64,000 nucleotides of DNA from contig NZ_JAGGKV010000009.1 in NCBI RefSeq assembly GCF_017874035.1, positions 1 to 64,000 on the forward strand, given 5' to 3'. Made by a program: the position numbers and the translations under genes. Under the pieces are notes generated by a model, which was given only the letters and a program-made list of their open reading frames with translations, searched no databases and had not been told where the DNA came from. The stretch comes from Paenibacillus aceris (GTDB lineage: Bacteria; Bacillota; Bacilli; Paenibacillales; NBRC-103111). Below are positions 1-8,039 of this stretch, in pieces. Every line of letters starts with the position of its first letter. Within the stretch, counting starts at the first letter, position 1.

Positions 1-300
1 TTCCTGATGGGATGGTTGGGATACTTTCGCATTGCGTCAGCCAAAACACATTGTGGAAATCTAGATCAGTGGATTCGTAGAAGATTACGGATGTGCTTGT
101 GGAAACAGTGGAAGAGGGTACGCACAAGGATTCGCGAACTGCGAGCTCTAGGAGTTCCCGAATGGGTGGCACTCAAAATGGCGAATTCGCGTCGTGGAGC
201 TTGGGAAATGTCCCGAAATACAAACAACGCCCTAGATACCTCTTACTGGGAGGCAGAAGGGCTGAAAAGTTTGCTTACTCGTTATTTGGAGCTTTGTTAA
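1..300 (+). CDS. ltrA: group II intron reverse transcriptase/maturase, C-terminal part
   Basis: Partial gene: the frame is open to the left edge and ends at TAA 298-300, so only the last 99 residues are visible. They match the maturase C-terminal (domain X/DNA-binding) part of LtrA-type proteins: the GWLGYFR start, a basic RRRLRMCLWKQWKR stretch, the LGVPEW segment and the tail with LKSLLTRY. In a full protein this part helps splice and mobilise the intron RNA; the catalytic reverse transcriptase domain (YADD) lies upstream of the window. Nothing visible here is disrupted, so the element may be intact beyond the edge. Confidence 0.9.
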   Translation, partial: FLMGWLGYFRIASAKTHCGNLDQWIRRRLRMCLWKQWKRVRTRIRELRALGVPEWVALKMANSRRGAWEMSRNTNNALDTSYWEAEGLKSLLTRYLELC

Positions 301-379
301 CCTTTAGGAACCGCCGTATGCGGACCCGCATGTACGGTGGTGTGAGAAGACGGGGGCTAGCCGCCCCCTCTTACTCGAT
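1..379 (+). mobile_element. group II intron, 3' portion (left edge truncated)
   Basis: The stretch holds the C-terminal coding part of an intron-encoded reverse transcriptase/maturase followed by the intron's structured 3' end. Bases about 308-345 can fold as a domain V-like hairpin (CCGCCGTATGCGG opposite CCGCATGTACGGTGG), followed at about 350-372 by a second GC-rich stem (GGGGGCTAGCCGCCCCC) that fits domain VI. The 3' end is placed at the AT of CTCGAT (379) from memory of bacterial intron 3' ends, so it may be off by a few bases. The 5' end, domains I-IV and the 5' exon lie outside the window. The 3' exon begins in non-coding DNA upstream of the next gene. Confidence 0.85.
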
Positions 380-476
380 CATGTGAAAAAAAGTTGAAGA
401 TCAGCTCTGTTTCGGACCAGAAAGAGCCCAATTGCATACAGTGTTAAAGATGATTTTAAGAGGTGGAGGCGTTATT

Positions 477-1526
477 GTGCGCAACGTGGTTGGCATTCTT
501 CTGGATCGGAAAACATACTTAGGCATTCAAAGCAAACAGACCGGGTATGAACAAATTGATCTTTATAATCAAGCTGCTGAGAAACTTGGCATTCATCCTT
601 TTTATATGTGCCTGCAGCATACGAGCGGGAATTCTGTTCTAGGTTTATGCTTTGAGAATAAAAGGTACCGGCTTATCCGGCTTCCAATCCCGAAGGTCAT
701 CCATAACCGTGCGATGTCGCTTTCGCCTTTATTGCATCGGAATTTGAATCTTCTCGCCAGTTCAAGCCGCGTCTTCAATCGCCGTAATCGATATGACAAA
801 CTGTTTATTCATAAGCTCTTACATACGAAAGAGTCGTTGCGGATTCACCTGCCTACAACTTTAGCGTATTCTCGCAAGCATATGTTGGAAGCGATGGGGC
901 GATTCTCGGATTTTTTCGTCAAACCGACAAACAGCTCGTTAGGGGAAGGGATTATTAAGCTTTCTAAGCAAGATCATGAAACTTGGCGGCTTTTTTGGAG
1001 TAATCATCAACCTAGGGTTGTCAGCAGGGACAAAGCGCTTGCCTTTATACAGGAAAAGGTTGGAAATCAATGCTATCTTATCCAACAGGCGATTATGTTA
1101 GCAACGTATCGAAACAGGCCCTACGATTTACGAGTATCGGTTCAGCGCGGGGATAAAGGCATATGGCAGGTAAGCGGGATTGCTGGAAAAGTTGCCGCCC
1201 ACAATAGGCAAGTTACGAATCTGGGCAAGGGCGGAGAAGCTAAGCGGTGTGAAGAATTATTTAGAGAAAGCGGGTTTCAGCCTGACCTAATGAAAGAAGC
1301 TATAGATAAGGTGTCACTGCGAATTGCCGAGTATCTAGGTAAACGATTGCCGGAAATGGCAGATGTAGGTTTGGATGTCGGAGTTGATCTATTGGGTCAC
1401 ATTTGGCTAATCGAAGTAAATGGCAGAGATCAAAGGTATGAATTTAAGAAATTAAATATGGAGGATACATTTTATCGAACGTATGAGACTCCGCTTGTGT
1501 ATGCCAAATATCTACTCAATAAATAA
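477..1526 (+). CDS. YheC/YheD-like ATP-grasp protein
   Basis: A 349-residue protein of the YheC/YheD endospore-coat-associated ATP-grasp family. The GTG start at 477 is preferred over a TTG at 432 because AGGTGGAGG lies 8-9 bases upstream. Visible parts are an N-terminal region of about 100 residues, an ATP-grasp nucleotide-binding segment near residue 147 (FVKPTNSSLGEGI), a DLRVSVQ strand near 218 with a following IAGKV strand, and a C-terminal metal-site strand near 311 (LIEVNGRDQ). ATP-grasp enzymes join a carboxylate to an amine or thiol; the substrate of this family is unknown. It stands alone between the intron and small genes. A second, shorter member lies at 46124-46780. Confidence 0.8.
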   Translation: MRNVVGILLDRKTYLGIQSKQTGYEQIDLYNQAAEKLGIHPFYMCLQHTSGNSVLGLCFENKRYRLIRLPIPKVIHNRAMSLSPLLHRNLNLLASSSRVFNRRNRYDKLFIHKLLHTKESLRIHLPTTLAYSRKHMLEAMGRFSDFFVKPTNSSLGEGIIKLSKQDHETWRLFWSNHQPRVVSRDKALAFIQEKVGNQCYLIQQAIMLATYRNRPYDLRVSVQRGDKGIWQVSGIAGKVAAHNRQVTNLGKGGEAKRCEELFRESGFQPDLMKEAIDKVSLRIAEYLGKRLPEMADVGLDVGVDLLGHIWLIEVNGRDQRYEFKKLNMEDTFYRTYETPLVYAKYLLNK

Positions 1527-1626
1527 AGAGGACGATCAAACAATCGAATTGGAGAATTCATCTAGTACACTAGCAATGCCAAACGAATACACTATGAATA
1601 TAGCGCAGTAAAGGTGGAGTCTGATA

Positions 1627-1833
1627 GTGAAAAATCGGGTATTAGTCATTAAAATGAATTTATTGCCCTGGTACAATGAGCTCAATGATACGTTGGAAAT
1701 CAACAACCCGGCATTCCCAGGATCTGTCCGTGAGAGAATTGCATTGTTTGGCGATTATTCCATCATTGCTATTAATCGCTTAGAAACGAGACTAAGACAG
1801 GATCGCCAAACAGCCAAAAGAAATAACCTCTAA
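1627..1833 (+). CDS. small hypothetical protein, 68 residues
   Basis: I do not recognise this protein. It starts at GTG 1627 with AAGGTGGAG 6-8 bases upstream and ends just before a clear hairpin terminator, which supports a real gene. It has a hydrophobic N-terminus (VLVIKMNLLPWY), an acidic middle and a basic, Arg/Lys-rich C-terminus; no transmembrane helix, cysteine pair or known motif is visible. It is 100 bases downstream of the ATP-grasp gene and may share its transcript, because no terminator is seen between them. Confidence 0.6.
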   Translation: MKNRVLVIKMNLLPWYNELNDTLEINNPAFPGSVRERIALFGDYSIIAINRLETRLRQDRQTAKRNNL

Positions 1834-1864
1834 AAACGTAAAAATACGATTTGGAGGTTTTTTC
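1825..1864. terminator. hairpin terminator, possibly bidirectional
   Basis: Inverted arms AACCTCTAAA and TTTGGAGGTT (one G-T pair) enclose an A/T-rich loop and are followed by TTTTTTCTTTT on the + strand. The element sits between convergent genes, directly after the 68-residue protein and before the end of the minus-strand gene at 1867. Confidence 0.8.
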
Positions 1865-1866
1865 TT

Positions 1867-2166
1867 TTACAAGTGAAATTTTTCGATTTGTTCCCACTGC
1901 TGTTCAATCTCTAATATTTTCTTTTGGATGGGACCGAAGAGGTCGTAATGCGGATAAGAAGGACTATGGTGAATATATCGCGGATTGAGATCATGAGACA
2001 CACACCAGTTGGTTAATCGCTTCAAATCCGAGCAACCTACCTTAGTAACAGTACGCACACCGCTAAATCGCTCATCGAGCCAATAGTGGGTTAAAAAGGC
2101 AATTTCGCCGCGGATGACGGCTTCTTTCCACCGATTAAGCTCATCTCTTTTTATGCCAAATGCCAT
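1867..2166 (-). CDS. YneQ-like conserved hypothetical protein, 99 residues
   Basis: A 99-residue protein beginning MAFGIKRDELNRWKEAV. The start at 2166 is chosen because AGGATGGAG lies 6 bases upstream; an in-frame ATG at 2196 lacks such a site. The body carries a compact run with HYWLDERF and TKVGCSDL, then a WC...HDLNPRYIH motif and an acidic-aromatic end. From memory this resembles the Bacillus protein YneQ of similar length, whose function is unknown. It is transcribed away from the next + strand genes, and a + strand promoter lies just upstream of it, so the region is divergent. Confidence 0.65.
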   Translation of the reverse strand: MAFGIKRDELNRWKEAVIRGEIAFLTHYWLDERFSGVRTVTKVGCSDLKRLTNWCVSHDLNPRYIHHSPSYPHYDLFGPIQKKILEIEQQWEQIEKFHL

Positions 2167-2204
2167 AGTGGACTCCATCCTACTGTTTATTTTCATGGTA
2201 AAGG

Positions 2205-2232
2205 CTTAGAATATATAAAAGTGTGTTATAAT
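2205..2232 (+). promoter_or_regulatory. extended -10 promoter for the 2274 gene
   Basis: TATAAT at 2227-2232 is preceded by TGT, giving the extended -10 form TGnTATAAT. A weak -35-like CTTAGA lies at 2205-2210 with 16 bp between. Transcription would start near 2239, 35 bases before the TTG start at 2274. Confidence 0.55.
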
Positions 2233-2273
2233 TATACAATACATCAATGGTACATGGAAAAGGGGCACAAAAA

Positions 2274-2582
2274 TTGAATGTTCATTTGAATTTTACGAAC
2301 AAGGGCAAGCTGGTCATCGAGAATTTTAATAATGAGGAATTAATTGAAATTTTCAGTCGATATATGAACACATTGACAAAGAAATATGCAGTTGATATTA
2401 ACGTACCTGAAGAGGCCAATCAAAATATTGTCCAAGATGGCTCGTTTAAGGTTGTTCTTTCCAATGTGCAATGCGACGTCGATACCTTTTTTAAAGAGCT
2501 CAGCCGGGATATCAAAGTACCTTTGAAAAAAAGGTCAGAAGGCAAATTGGAAAACGTATTTAAAATTCAAGTGATCGAGTAA
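2274..2582 (+). CDS. hypothetical protein, 102 residues
   Basis: I do not recognise a family. The TTG at 2274 is preferred to the ATG at 2247 because AAAAGGGG lies 8 bases before it. The protein is soluble, with alternating beta-like N-terminal segments (LNVHLNFTNKGKLVIENF), a helix-like NEELIEIFSRYM stretch and a charged lysine-rich C-terminus. The next gene starts 14 bases downstream, so both are almost certainly cotranscribed from the promoter at 2205-2232. Confidence 0.6.
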   Translation: MNVHLNFTNKGKLVIENFNNEELIEIFSRYMNTLTKKYAVDINVPEEANQNIVQDGSFKVVLSNVQCDVDTFFKELSRDIKVPLKKRSEGKLENVFKIQVIE

Positions 2583-2596
2583 GCGGCGGAGGTTTT

Positions 2597-3067
2597 ATGC
2601 TGAGTTTAGAAGAAAAGTTAGCGATTGTGGAATCATTTCCCGAGTTGCAGCGTAAGGATGTTTCTCTGGGACGCATTAATTTTCATTATGAAGAAAGCAG
2701 CTATGATAAAAAGATTGTCGTCTACCATCTGCACCCGAACGGCAACGGATTTGTTTATGCAGATTATGTGAAAGGCTATGCAACGGATAGCAAAGGCTTT
2801 ATCAATATTCGTGATTTTAACGGGGATGAGCTTCGCACCATTATTCAAAAGTCCATTCTTTCGTTAACGGATCCTTCATCCAAAGCTCAGCCGAAAATGG
2901 ACTCCCCGAAGGAAGAACGGTGGACGGATGAAGACGGTCACGTTCTTTCCGTTACTTTTTCCGAGGATCTGTGGTACGTTTATGCTGGAAGTAATTTGGA
3001 CTGTGCTTTCGAAACGTATGAAGAAGTCGAAGAGTATATGTCAGAAGAAGGATTTGCCAAGCAATAA
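2597..3067 (+). CDS. hypothetical protein, 156 residues
   Basis: Unrecognised soluble protein. ATG 2597 follows GGCGGAGG by 6 bases. The first 85 residues are rich in Tyr/His/Asn with beta-like alternation (KIVVYHLHPNGNGFVYADYV). A proline/serine-rich linker follows near residue 90-105 and then an acidic C-terminal part (EETYEEVEEYMSEE type). It is the second gene of a two-gene unit and is followed by a terminator. No catalytic motif or membrane segment is visible. Confidence 0.6.
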   Translation: MLSLEEKLAIVESFPELQRKDVSLGRINFHYEESSYDKKIVVYHLHPNGNGFVYADYVKGYATDSKGFINIRDFNGDELRTIIQKSILSLTDPSSKAQPKMDSPKEERWTDEDGHVLSVTFSEDLWYVYAGSNLDCAFETYEEVEEYMSEEGFAKQ

Positions 3068-3081
3068 ATCAGCTATCAGGA

Positions 3082-3122
3082 GAGGGCCATCCCATGTGGT
3101 TTGGGAAGGTCCTTTCTTATGA
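3082..3122 (+). terminator. hairpin terminator
   Basis: Arms AGGGCCATCCC and GGGAAGGTCCT pair with one mismatch and one wobble around a 9-base loop, followed by TTCTTAT. It closes the 2274-3067 unit. Confidence 0.6.
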
Positions 3123-3154
3123 CTTAGACATGTAGGTCATCTAGGGTAATAATG

Positions 3155-3163
3155 TGCTATAAT
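3155..3163 (+). promoter_or_regulatory. extended -10 element for the HisA gene
   Basis: TGCTATAAT (TGnTATAAT) lies at 3155-3163; no convincing -35 is seen. Transcription would start near 3170, giving a leader of about 43 bases. No his leader, T-box or attenuator fits in this short leader. Confidence 0.55.
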
Positions 3164-3212
3164 ATTTGGAAAATCAAGTTAGCAACAATTTAGGATAGTG
3201 GGGGTAAAGTCA

Positions 3213-3971
3213 TTGGAATTTCGGCCATGCATCGATCTACATAACGGAAAAGTGAAACAAATCGTTGGTGAAACATTAGGCACAGAGGGAAATGCTATTA
3301 TAGAAAATTTTGTATCTTCTTATGATTCCAAGCACTATGCCTCCATGTTCAAACAGGATCAATTACTAGGTGGACATGTGATAATGCTGGGTGAGGGTAA
3401 CCAAGATGAGGCTGTCAGCGCGCTTCAAGAATACCCCGGCGGCTTACAAATCGGCGGCGGCATCCATGCTGAGAATGCCAAGTATTACTTGGACCGCGGC
3501 GCTTCCCATGTGATTGTGACCTCTTATATTTTCCGCGATGGACAGCTCAATTTGGAAAATTTGAATAACATTGTAGCTGTGGTTGGAAAGAAACGTTTAG
3601 TCATTGATTTGAGCTGCAAAGAGAAGGACGGTAAGTGGTTTGTGGCGACTAACCAATGGAAGCAGTTGAGCAATTTTGAACTAAATGAAGAAAACATTCG
3701 GTTTCTGGAGCAATATTGCGATGAGTTTCTGATTCACGCAGTTGATGTTGAAGGCAAACAAAGCGGTATTCAGCAAAGTCTGGTTAGCACGCTCGCGAAG
3801 TGGGTAACGATACCGACAACGTATGCCGGCGGGGCAAGATCCTTCGAGGATATCGAGTTGTTCAAACAATTGTCGGACGGGAAGCTGGATATTACGATTG
3901 GCAGTGCACTAGATATTTTTGGGGGGAGCCTTTCGTACGATCAAGTTGTAGCCTATATGAAAGAGCAATGA
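3213..3971 (+). CDS. hisA: eukaryotic-type ProFAR isomerase (HIS6-like HisA)
   Basis: Phosphoribosylformimino-5-aminoimidazole carboxamide ribotide isomerase, the fourth step of histidine synthesis, a (beta/alpha)8 barrel enzyme. TTG 3213 is chosen because GTGGGGG lies 8 bases upstream; this gives 252 residues. The sequence follows yeast HIS6 rather than ordinary bacterial HisA: PCIDLHNGKVKQIVG at the first strand, LQIGGGI, VIVTSYIF, LVIDLSC, FLIHAVDVEG, TYAGGA and the end DITIGSALDIFGG. The opening Asp of CIDLHNG and the Asp of HAVDVEG correspond to the two catalytic acids. It is not in a his operon: it has its own promoter and a terminator directly after it. Assignment of the family is firm; whether it is the cell's only HisA cannot be seen. 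Confidence 0.9.
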   Translation: MEFRPCIDLHNGKVKQIVGETLGTEGNAIIENFVSSYDSKHYASMFKQDQLLGGHVIMLGEGNQDEAVSALQEYPGGLQIGGGIHAENAKYYLDRGASHVIVTSYIFRDGQLNLENLNNIVAVVGKKRLVIDLSCKEKDGKWFVATNQWKQLSNFELNEENIRFLEQYCDEFLIHAVDVEGKQSGIQQSLVSTLAKWVTIPTTYAGGARSFEDIELFKQLSDGKLDITIGSALDIFGGSLSYDQVVAYMKEQ

Positions 3972-3985
3972 ATCTGAGATAATAA

Positions 3986-4026
3986 AGTAGCGAACTCTCC
4001 TGACGAGAGCATCAGCTACTTTTTTA
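3986..4026 (+). terminator. two-part hairpin terminator
   Basis: Outer arms GTAGC/GCTAC and inner arms CTCTC/GAGAG around CTGAC, followed by TTTTTT. It separates the HisA gene from the protease gene. Confidence 0.8.
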
Positions 4027-4046
4027 CATAGGGAAGGATGCGTAAA

Positions 4047-5417
4047 ATGGCTCTCTGGCAAAAGCTTTACTATTCGGGGATGGTTTTGACTATGCTGTTA
4101 GTTGTTACAGGCGAGTTGATTTGGCTCCCCGATCCGCTGCGGTTTGGCGGCACGATGTATTGGATTGATGTCATCGATGAGTTGATTTATGTCCTTGTCC
4201 TCATTCCCTTGCTTTGGATGGCCGGTTCGCTTATTCATCTGTTTTCGGACAAACAGGTAGGGATGCGGATCCGAACATCAGCTGTTATCGCGGCTGGTTT
4301 GGCGAGCGCCATCATCCTGCTGACGATACCGAAAAGGCTGGAGTATTCGGCAGGGGCATTTATTCTGACCTTGCTGCTGGTGTTTGTGGATTTATTGTTC
4401 CATGAACGGAAACGCCGCAAGCTTCCGATCCGGAACATAAGTATTTTCGCTGTAATGGCGTGTTTCTTGTTGGTTATGTTTTGGCCTACGAAATATTTGG
4501 TTACGTACCCGGGATTGACCCTGAATATGAACCGATATGCGCACGCGAGTGAAGGCAGTGTTCACAGTGATATCTCGGGCGTGCTCGTGTTCGAACGTCC
4601 TGCTTTTCCGATTGATTGGGTTTATGCCAAGCTTTTTGCAAAGTATTCGTTTGAAGTCGAAGATTTAGGGATGACACTTGGTGAATACAATCAAGAAGTA
4701 CGGCTTATGAAGGAGGATGCGAATGCTGCAGGAAGTGCTGTTGCTTTTCAAAAGGTGGGAAAAGGGAAGGGGATCACTTCCAGCGGTGTCCGAATTACGG
4801 CCATCCTCAAAGATAGTCCTGCCGCTGCACATATACGGCTTGGCGATGTGATCCAACAAGTGAACGGCCAAGCCGTTACCACGGTTCAGGAACTCACTGA
4901 ACGAATGAAAACGGTCAAGCCTGGCGATCAGGTATCGATTGCGGTGCTGCGCGGCGGCCAATCAATCACCCTGCAGGCTGCAACACGTCCGAATCCTGAT
5001 GATCCAAGCCGTGCAGCTTTCGGTATCCAAGTGGCGAACGAATTGCAATATGATATCCCGCAGCTTGTGACCTATCATGATTATTTATTGCATGAAGGCG
5101 GCCCGTCTCATGGCGCCATGTTGGCGCTAACCTTGATTGATCAACTTACCCCTTGCGGAGTGACCTATGGCAATCACGTCGCTGGTACGGGAACAATGGA
5201 GCCAGATGGCTCTATCGGTCCAGTAGGAGGGTTGGAACAGAAAGCCTATACCATAAGCCGAACGAACGCCGATGTGTTCTTTGTGCCTGCTTCAAATGAG
5301 GCGGAAGCGAGAAAAGGGGCTCCTCACCTTCAAATCGTGCCCGTACAGACGTTAGATGATATTTTGAAGTGGCTAAAAGATCATTCTAAGCAGGCAGGTC
5401 AGTTATCCTGCCCTTAG
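4047..5417 (+). CDS. membrane-anchored PDZ-Lon (S16) protease
   Basis: A 456-residue membrane protease. ATG 4047 is preferred over ATG 4038, which touches the GGGAAGG site. The N-terminus has four or five hydrophobic segments within the first 150 residues, then an extracytoplasmic region with a PDZ domain (about residues 235-300: AAAHIRLGDVIQQVNG) and a C-terminal Lon-type domain. Ser354 in GGPSHGAML and Lys399 in GGLEQKAYTI are 45 residues apart, as expected for the Ser-Lys dyad of family S16. The order resembles Bacillus YlbL, but YlbL has a single N-terminal anchor, so the multi-spanning front is distinctive. It likely trims membrane or secreted proteins. Its last 4 bases overlap the end of the convergent hydrolase gene. 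Confidence 0.8.
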   Translation: MALWQKLYYSGMVLTMLLVVTGELIWLPDPLRFGGTMYWIDVIDELIYVLVLIPLLWMAGSLIHLFSDKQVGMRIRTSAVIAAGLASAIILLTIPKRLEYSAGAFILTLLLVFVDLLFHERKRRKLPIRNISIFAVMACFLLVMFWPTKYLVTYPGLTLNMNRYAHASEGSVHSDISGVLVFERPAFPIDWVYAKLFAKYSFEVEDLGMTLGEYNQEVRLMKEDANAAGSAVAFQKVGKGKGITSSGVRITAILKDSPAAAHIRLGDVIQQVNGQAVTTVQELTERMKTVKPGDQVSIAVLRGGQSITLQAATRPNPDDPSRAAFGIQVANELQYDIPQLVTYHDYLLHEGGPSHGAMLALTLIDQLTPCGVTYGNHVAGTGTMEPDGSIGPVGGLEQKAYTISRTNADVFFVPASNEAEARKGAPHLQIVPVQTLDDILKWLKDHSKQAGQLSCP

Positions 5418-6307
5418 TCTCTGGCAGCCTCGTACAGCTTCCTTGCGATACGCTTAGGTTCGAACTGTATTGTTGTCATATGATCGCCCGGCGTTTGGAT
5501 GAGTCTGAATAAGCCTAAGCGACTGGACATCTGAGGGTGCCACCCATAATCAGGATTACTCAGCGGTAACGCGGTATCGTCTGTTAGATGCACGTAGCTT
5601 CTTGGTACGGTGAGACTGTAAAATTTCTTCAAATTCAGCTTTTCAAAAAGAGGCCCGGCAGGTTCCGGTGAGATTTTATTATAGAGGGATTGGACCTGTG
5701 GAAGGCTTCCCAAATTAGAGAATTGTTCTCGGTATACAGGAAACGGGAGCATAATCGTATCGTCTTTTGAACTTTTTCTAAGCTGTTCAAACGTGCCTAA
5801 CATGGGGGCTGGGAACTCATCAACCAGCCTTTCGCCATCTTTCAGTACAAAAGCGTTAATAAAGACGAGCCTTTTTAAACGTTCAGGGACAAGCTCTGCT
5901 ACTTTTTGTACCAATGTGCCGCCGAAGCTATGTCCAACCAAAATGATGTTGTGAAGATTATGTGATTGTATATAATCGGCAATGGATTTCGACAACATCG
6001 GATGGGTAACAGCCTTGTTAGGGTCAGCGCCATGTCCTGGATACTCGGGGACATAGACGATATGGCCCTTTTTGCGAAGCTCGGCTGCGACACCCGCCCA
6101 GAAGCTTGCATCCGCCCAAGATCCATGAATAAGTACGAAGGTGAGGGGCTGCTCCCTTTCACGGTACTCTTGATCTGCATCCTGTTCCCACGGAGCCGTT
6201 GACATAAACGGCCAGTTGGTAGGTTGAAATGGAAAATGGCCCGAATAGGGGATCGGGAACGGCAAGTACGCCGGGGCGTGTGGGGGAGTTTCATAATTGA
6301 GAGTCAT
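5414..6307 (-). CDS. alpha/beta hydrolase
   Basis: A 297-residue alpha/beta hydrolase. AAGGAAG lies 6 bases before ATG 6307. The core starts near residue 55 with FVLIHGSW (oxyanion loop), has the nucleophile elbow GHSFGG with Ser127, and ends with PGDHMTT, whose His fits the catalytic base. The arrangement resembles the plant-like esterase/hydroxynitrile-lyase branch (EstC/SABP2-like). The first 50 residues are unusual: Pro/Phe/Tyr-rich, without a signal peptide. The substrate cannot be inferred. The gene ends face to face with the protease gene and no terminator lies between them. Confidence 0.8.
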   Translation of the reverse strand: MTLNYETPPHAPAYLPFPIPYSGHFPFQPTNWPFMSTAPWEQDADQEYREREQPLTFVLIHGSWADASFWAGVAAELRKKGHIVYVPEYPGHGADPNKAVTHPMLSKSIADYIQSHNLHNIILVGHSFGGTLVQKVAELVPERLKRLVFINAFVLKDGERLVDEFPAPMLGTFEQLRKSSKDDTIMLPFPVYREQFSNLGSLPQVQSLYNKISPEPAGPLFEKLNLKKFYSLTVPRSYVHLTDDTALPLSNPDYGWHPQMSSRLGLFRLIQTPGDHMTTIQFEPKRIARKLYEAARD

Positions 6308-6453
6308 GGTAGACTTCCTTTCAAATAAGATGTAATACTATATGCCCAGAATGGCCTTTTGCCTATGGAAATATCGGAAGGATGTCCGGAAAGGGCTTTT
6401 ATGGTAAGATGGGAATGGTTTTCCACAACATTCAAGTAAAGTAGGTTCTGTGC

Positions 6454-8004
6454 ATGGCATTCAACGATCCGAAGAAGTACCGATTCAGTGAGTCTCCTAT
6501 CTGGGAGCTGCAGCGAGCCTATTATGAAGAGCAGGGCATACGTGCATGGCAAAATAATGAGGTTCCTGAGTACATAACTAGTAATCCGATGATTGCAACC
6601 TGCTATGCGGAGATCATATTTGGCTTTCTTCAAGACCGGGCAAATCTAGGCAGCTTTTCTGAGCCTGTTACGATTGTCGAACTTGGCGCCGGCTCTGGCC
6701 GTTTAGCCTTTCATATTCTGAAGGAATTGTGCACGATGAGGGATTATGCAGGTATGCCGCTTCCCTCTTTTCGTTATGTGATGAGTGACTTGGTACTCAA
6801 AAATATCACCTACTGGCAGCAGCATCCGAGCTTGCGCCCATTTGTGGAACAAGGGATCCTGGATTTTGCCCAGTTCGATGCCGTGGCGGATTCAGAGCTA
6901 ACCTTGACGGAAACCGGCATCCGCATCCGAAGGGGAGACTTGCAGCAGCCTCTGCTCATATTGGCGAATTATTTTTTTGACAGTATCCCGCAAGAGCTGA
7001 TCTATGTTGATGATCAAACCGTCTATGATTGCATGGTATCACTTCATTTCTCAGACAAAGCTGCAGAGTTAAGCGCCTCTGAGATGCTGGAAAGCGTGAC
7101 TGCCGAGTATGAATATCGCCTAGCTGCGGATTACGAGCAGGAATCGTATCCCTACCGCAATGTGATTGCCCAATATACGCAAAAGCTTGAGGATTCCCAC
7201 ATCCTCTTTCCCGTCAGTGGCTTGCAATGTCTTGAACGCTTGAGCTTGCTCTCAAGTGAAGGCTTTCTGCTAATTACTGCAGATAAAGGAGACCACCGCC
7301 TGGAGAGCTGGGAATATAGCGAGCCGCCTCAGTTGATTCATCACGGCAGCTTTTCACTAACAGCCAATTATCATGCCTTGAATTATGTTTGGGAGCAAAG
7401 AGGAGCCCGATGTTTATTTACGCAGCATCCGTATCATCACTTGAACATTGGCTGCATGTTGATGATCGCTAATCCGCTCGGATATGGAAACACTCGATTA
7501 GCTTATCGGCGATTTATAGAGCGTTATGGCCCGGATGATTTTATCACGATCAAAGAATGGCTGGATGCGTATTTGGAGCAACTGGAAGTGCCGCAGTTCC
7601 TATCCTTTTGGCGATTGTCCGGCTATGATGCGCAGCTATTCCTGCAATGTTCAAGCCGACTTATGGAGCTGCTGCCGATGGCTGAGGAAGGGACGTTCTC
7701 CGACATTCGTCAAGGCATTTTGCAGATGTGGGAGGGGTACTATCCGATGGGGGCTCAGCATGAAACTGCTTTCGAATGCGCAGAGCTTCTGTACCATATG
7801 GAAATGTTCCAGGATGCGATAGTCTTCTACGAACGAACGGATGATGTCTATCATCAAAACCCCGATGCTCTTTATGCAATGGCGATCTGTTATTACGAGG
7901 TAGGGCAATTTGAAGCTGCAAGGCGTTATGCCGAGATTATATTGAAGCTAGTACCAGAGCATGAAGGAGCTTTAGCGCTATTGGAGCTTGAAGATCAGCT
8001 GTAA
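6454..8004 (+). CDS. MidA-like SAM-dependent methyltransferase with TPR-like tail
   Basis: A 516-residue cytoplasmic protein. Near residue 75 it shows the AdoMet-binding glycine motif VELGAGSGRLAFHILKEL, and near 170 the post-motif ANYFFDSIPQELIYVDD that resembles the MidA/DUF185 methyltransferase family (which typically has a Asn-Glu-Leu-Asp-Ala stretch there). The C-terminal 100 residues form paired helices (FECAELLYHMEMFQDAIVFY, then YAMAICYYEVGQFEAARRYA) typical of TPR repeats, so protein binding is likely. The ribosome site is weak (AGTAGG). The next gene follows after 35 bases and probably shares the transcript. Confidence 0.7.
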   Translation: MAFNDPKKYRFSESPIWELQRAYYEEQGIRAWQNNEVPEYITSNPMIATCYAEIIFGFLQDRANLGSFSEPVTIVELGAGSGRLAFHILKELCTMRDYAGMPLPSFRYVMSDLVLKNITYWQQHPSLRPFVEQGILDFAQFDAVADSELTLTETGIRIRRGDLQQPLLILANYFFDSIPQELIYVDDQTVYDCMVSLHFSDKAAELSASEMLESVTAEYEYRLAADYEQESYPYRNVIAQYTQKLEDSHILFPVSGLQCLERLSLLSSEGFLLITADKGDHRLESWEYSEPPQLIHHGSFSLTANYHALNYVWEQRGARCLFTQHPYHHLNIGCMLMIANPLGYGNTRLAYRRFIERYGPDDFITIKEWLDAYLEQLEVPQFLSFWRLSGYDAQLFLQCSSRLMELLPMAEEGTFSDIRQGILQMWEGYYPMGAQHETAFECAELLYHMEMFQDAIVFYERTDDVYHQNPDALYAMAICYYEVGQFEAARRYAEIILKLVPEHEGALALLELEDQL

Positions 8005-8039
8005 AACTAGCCGTGCTAAGCAGAGGAAGGTGATATTTC

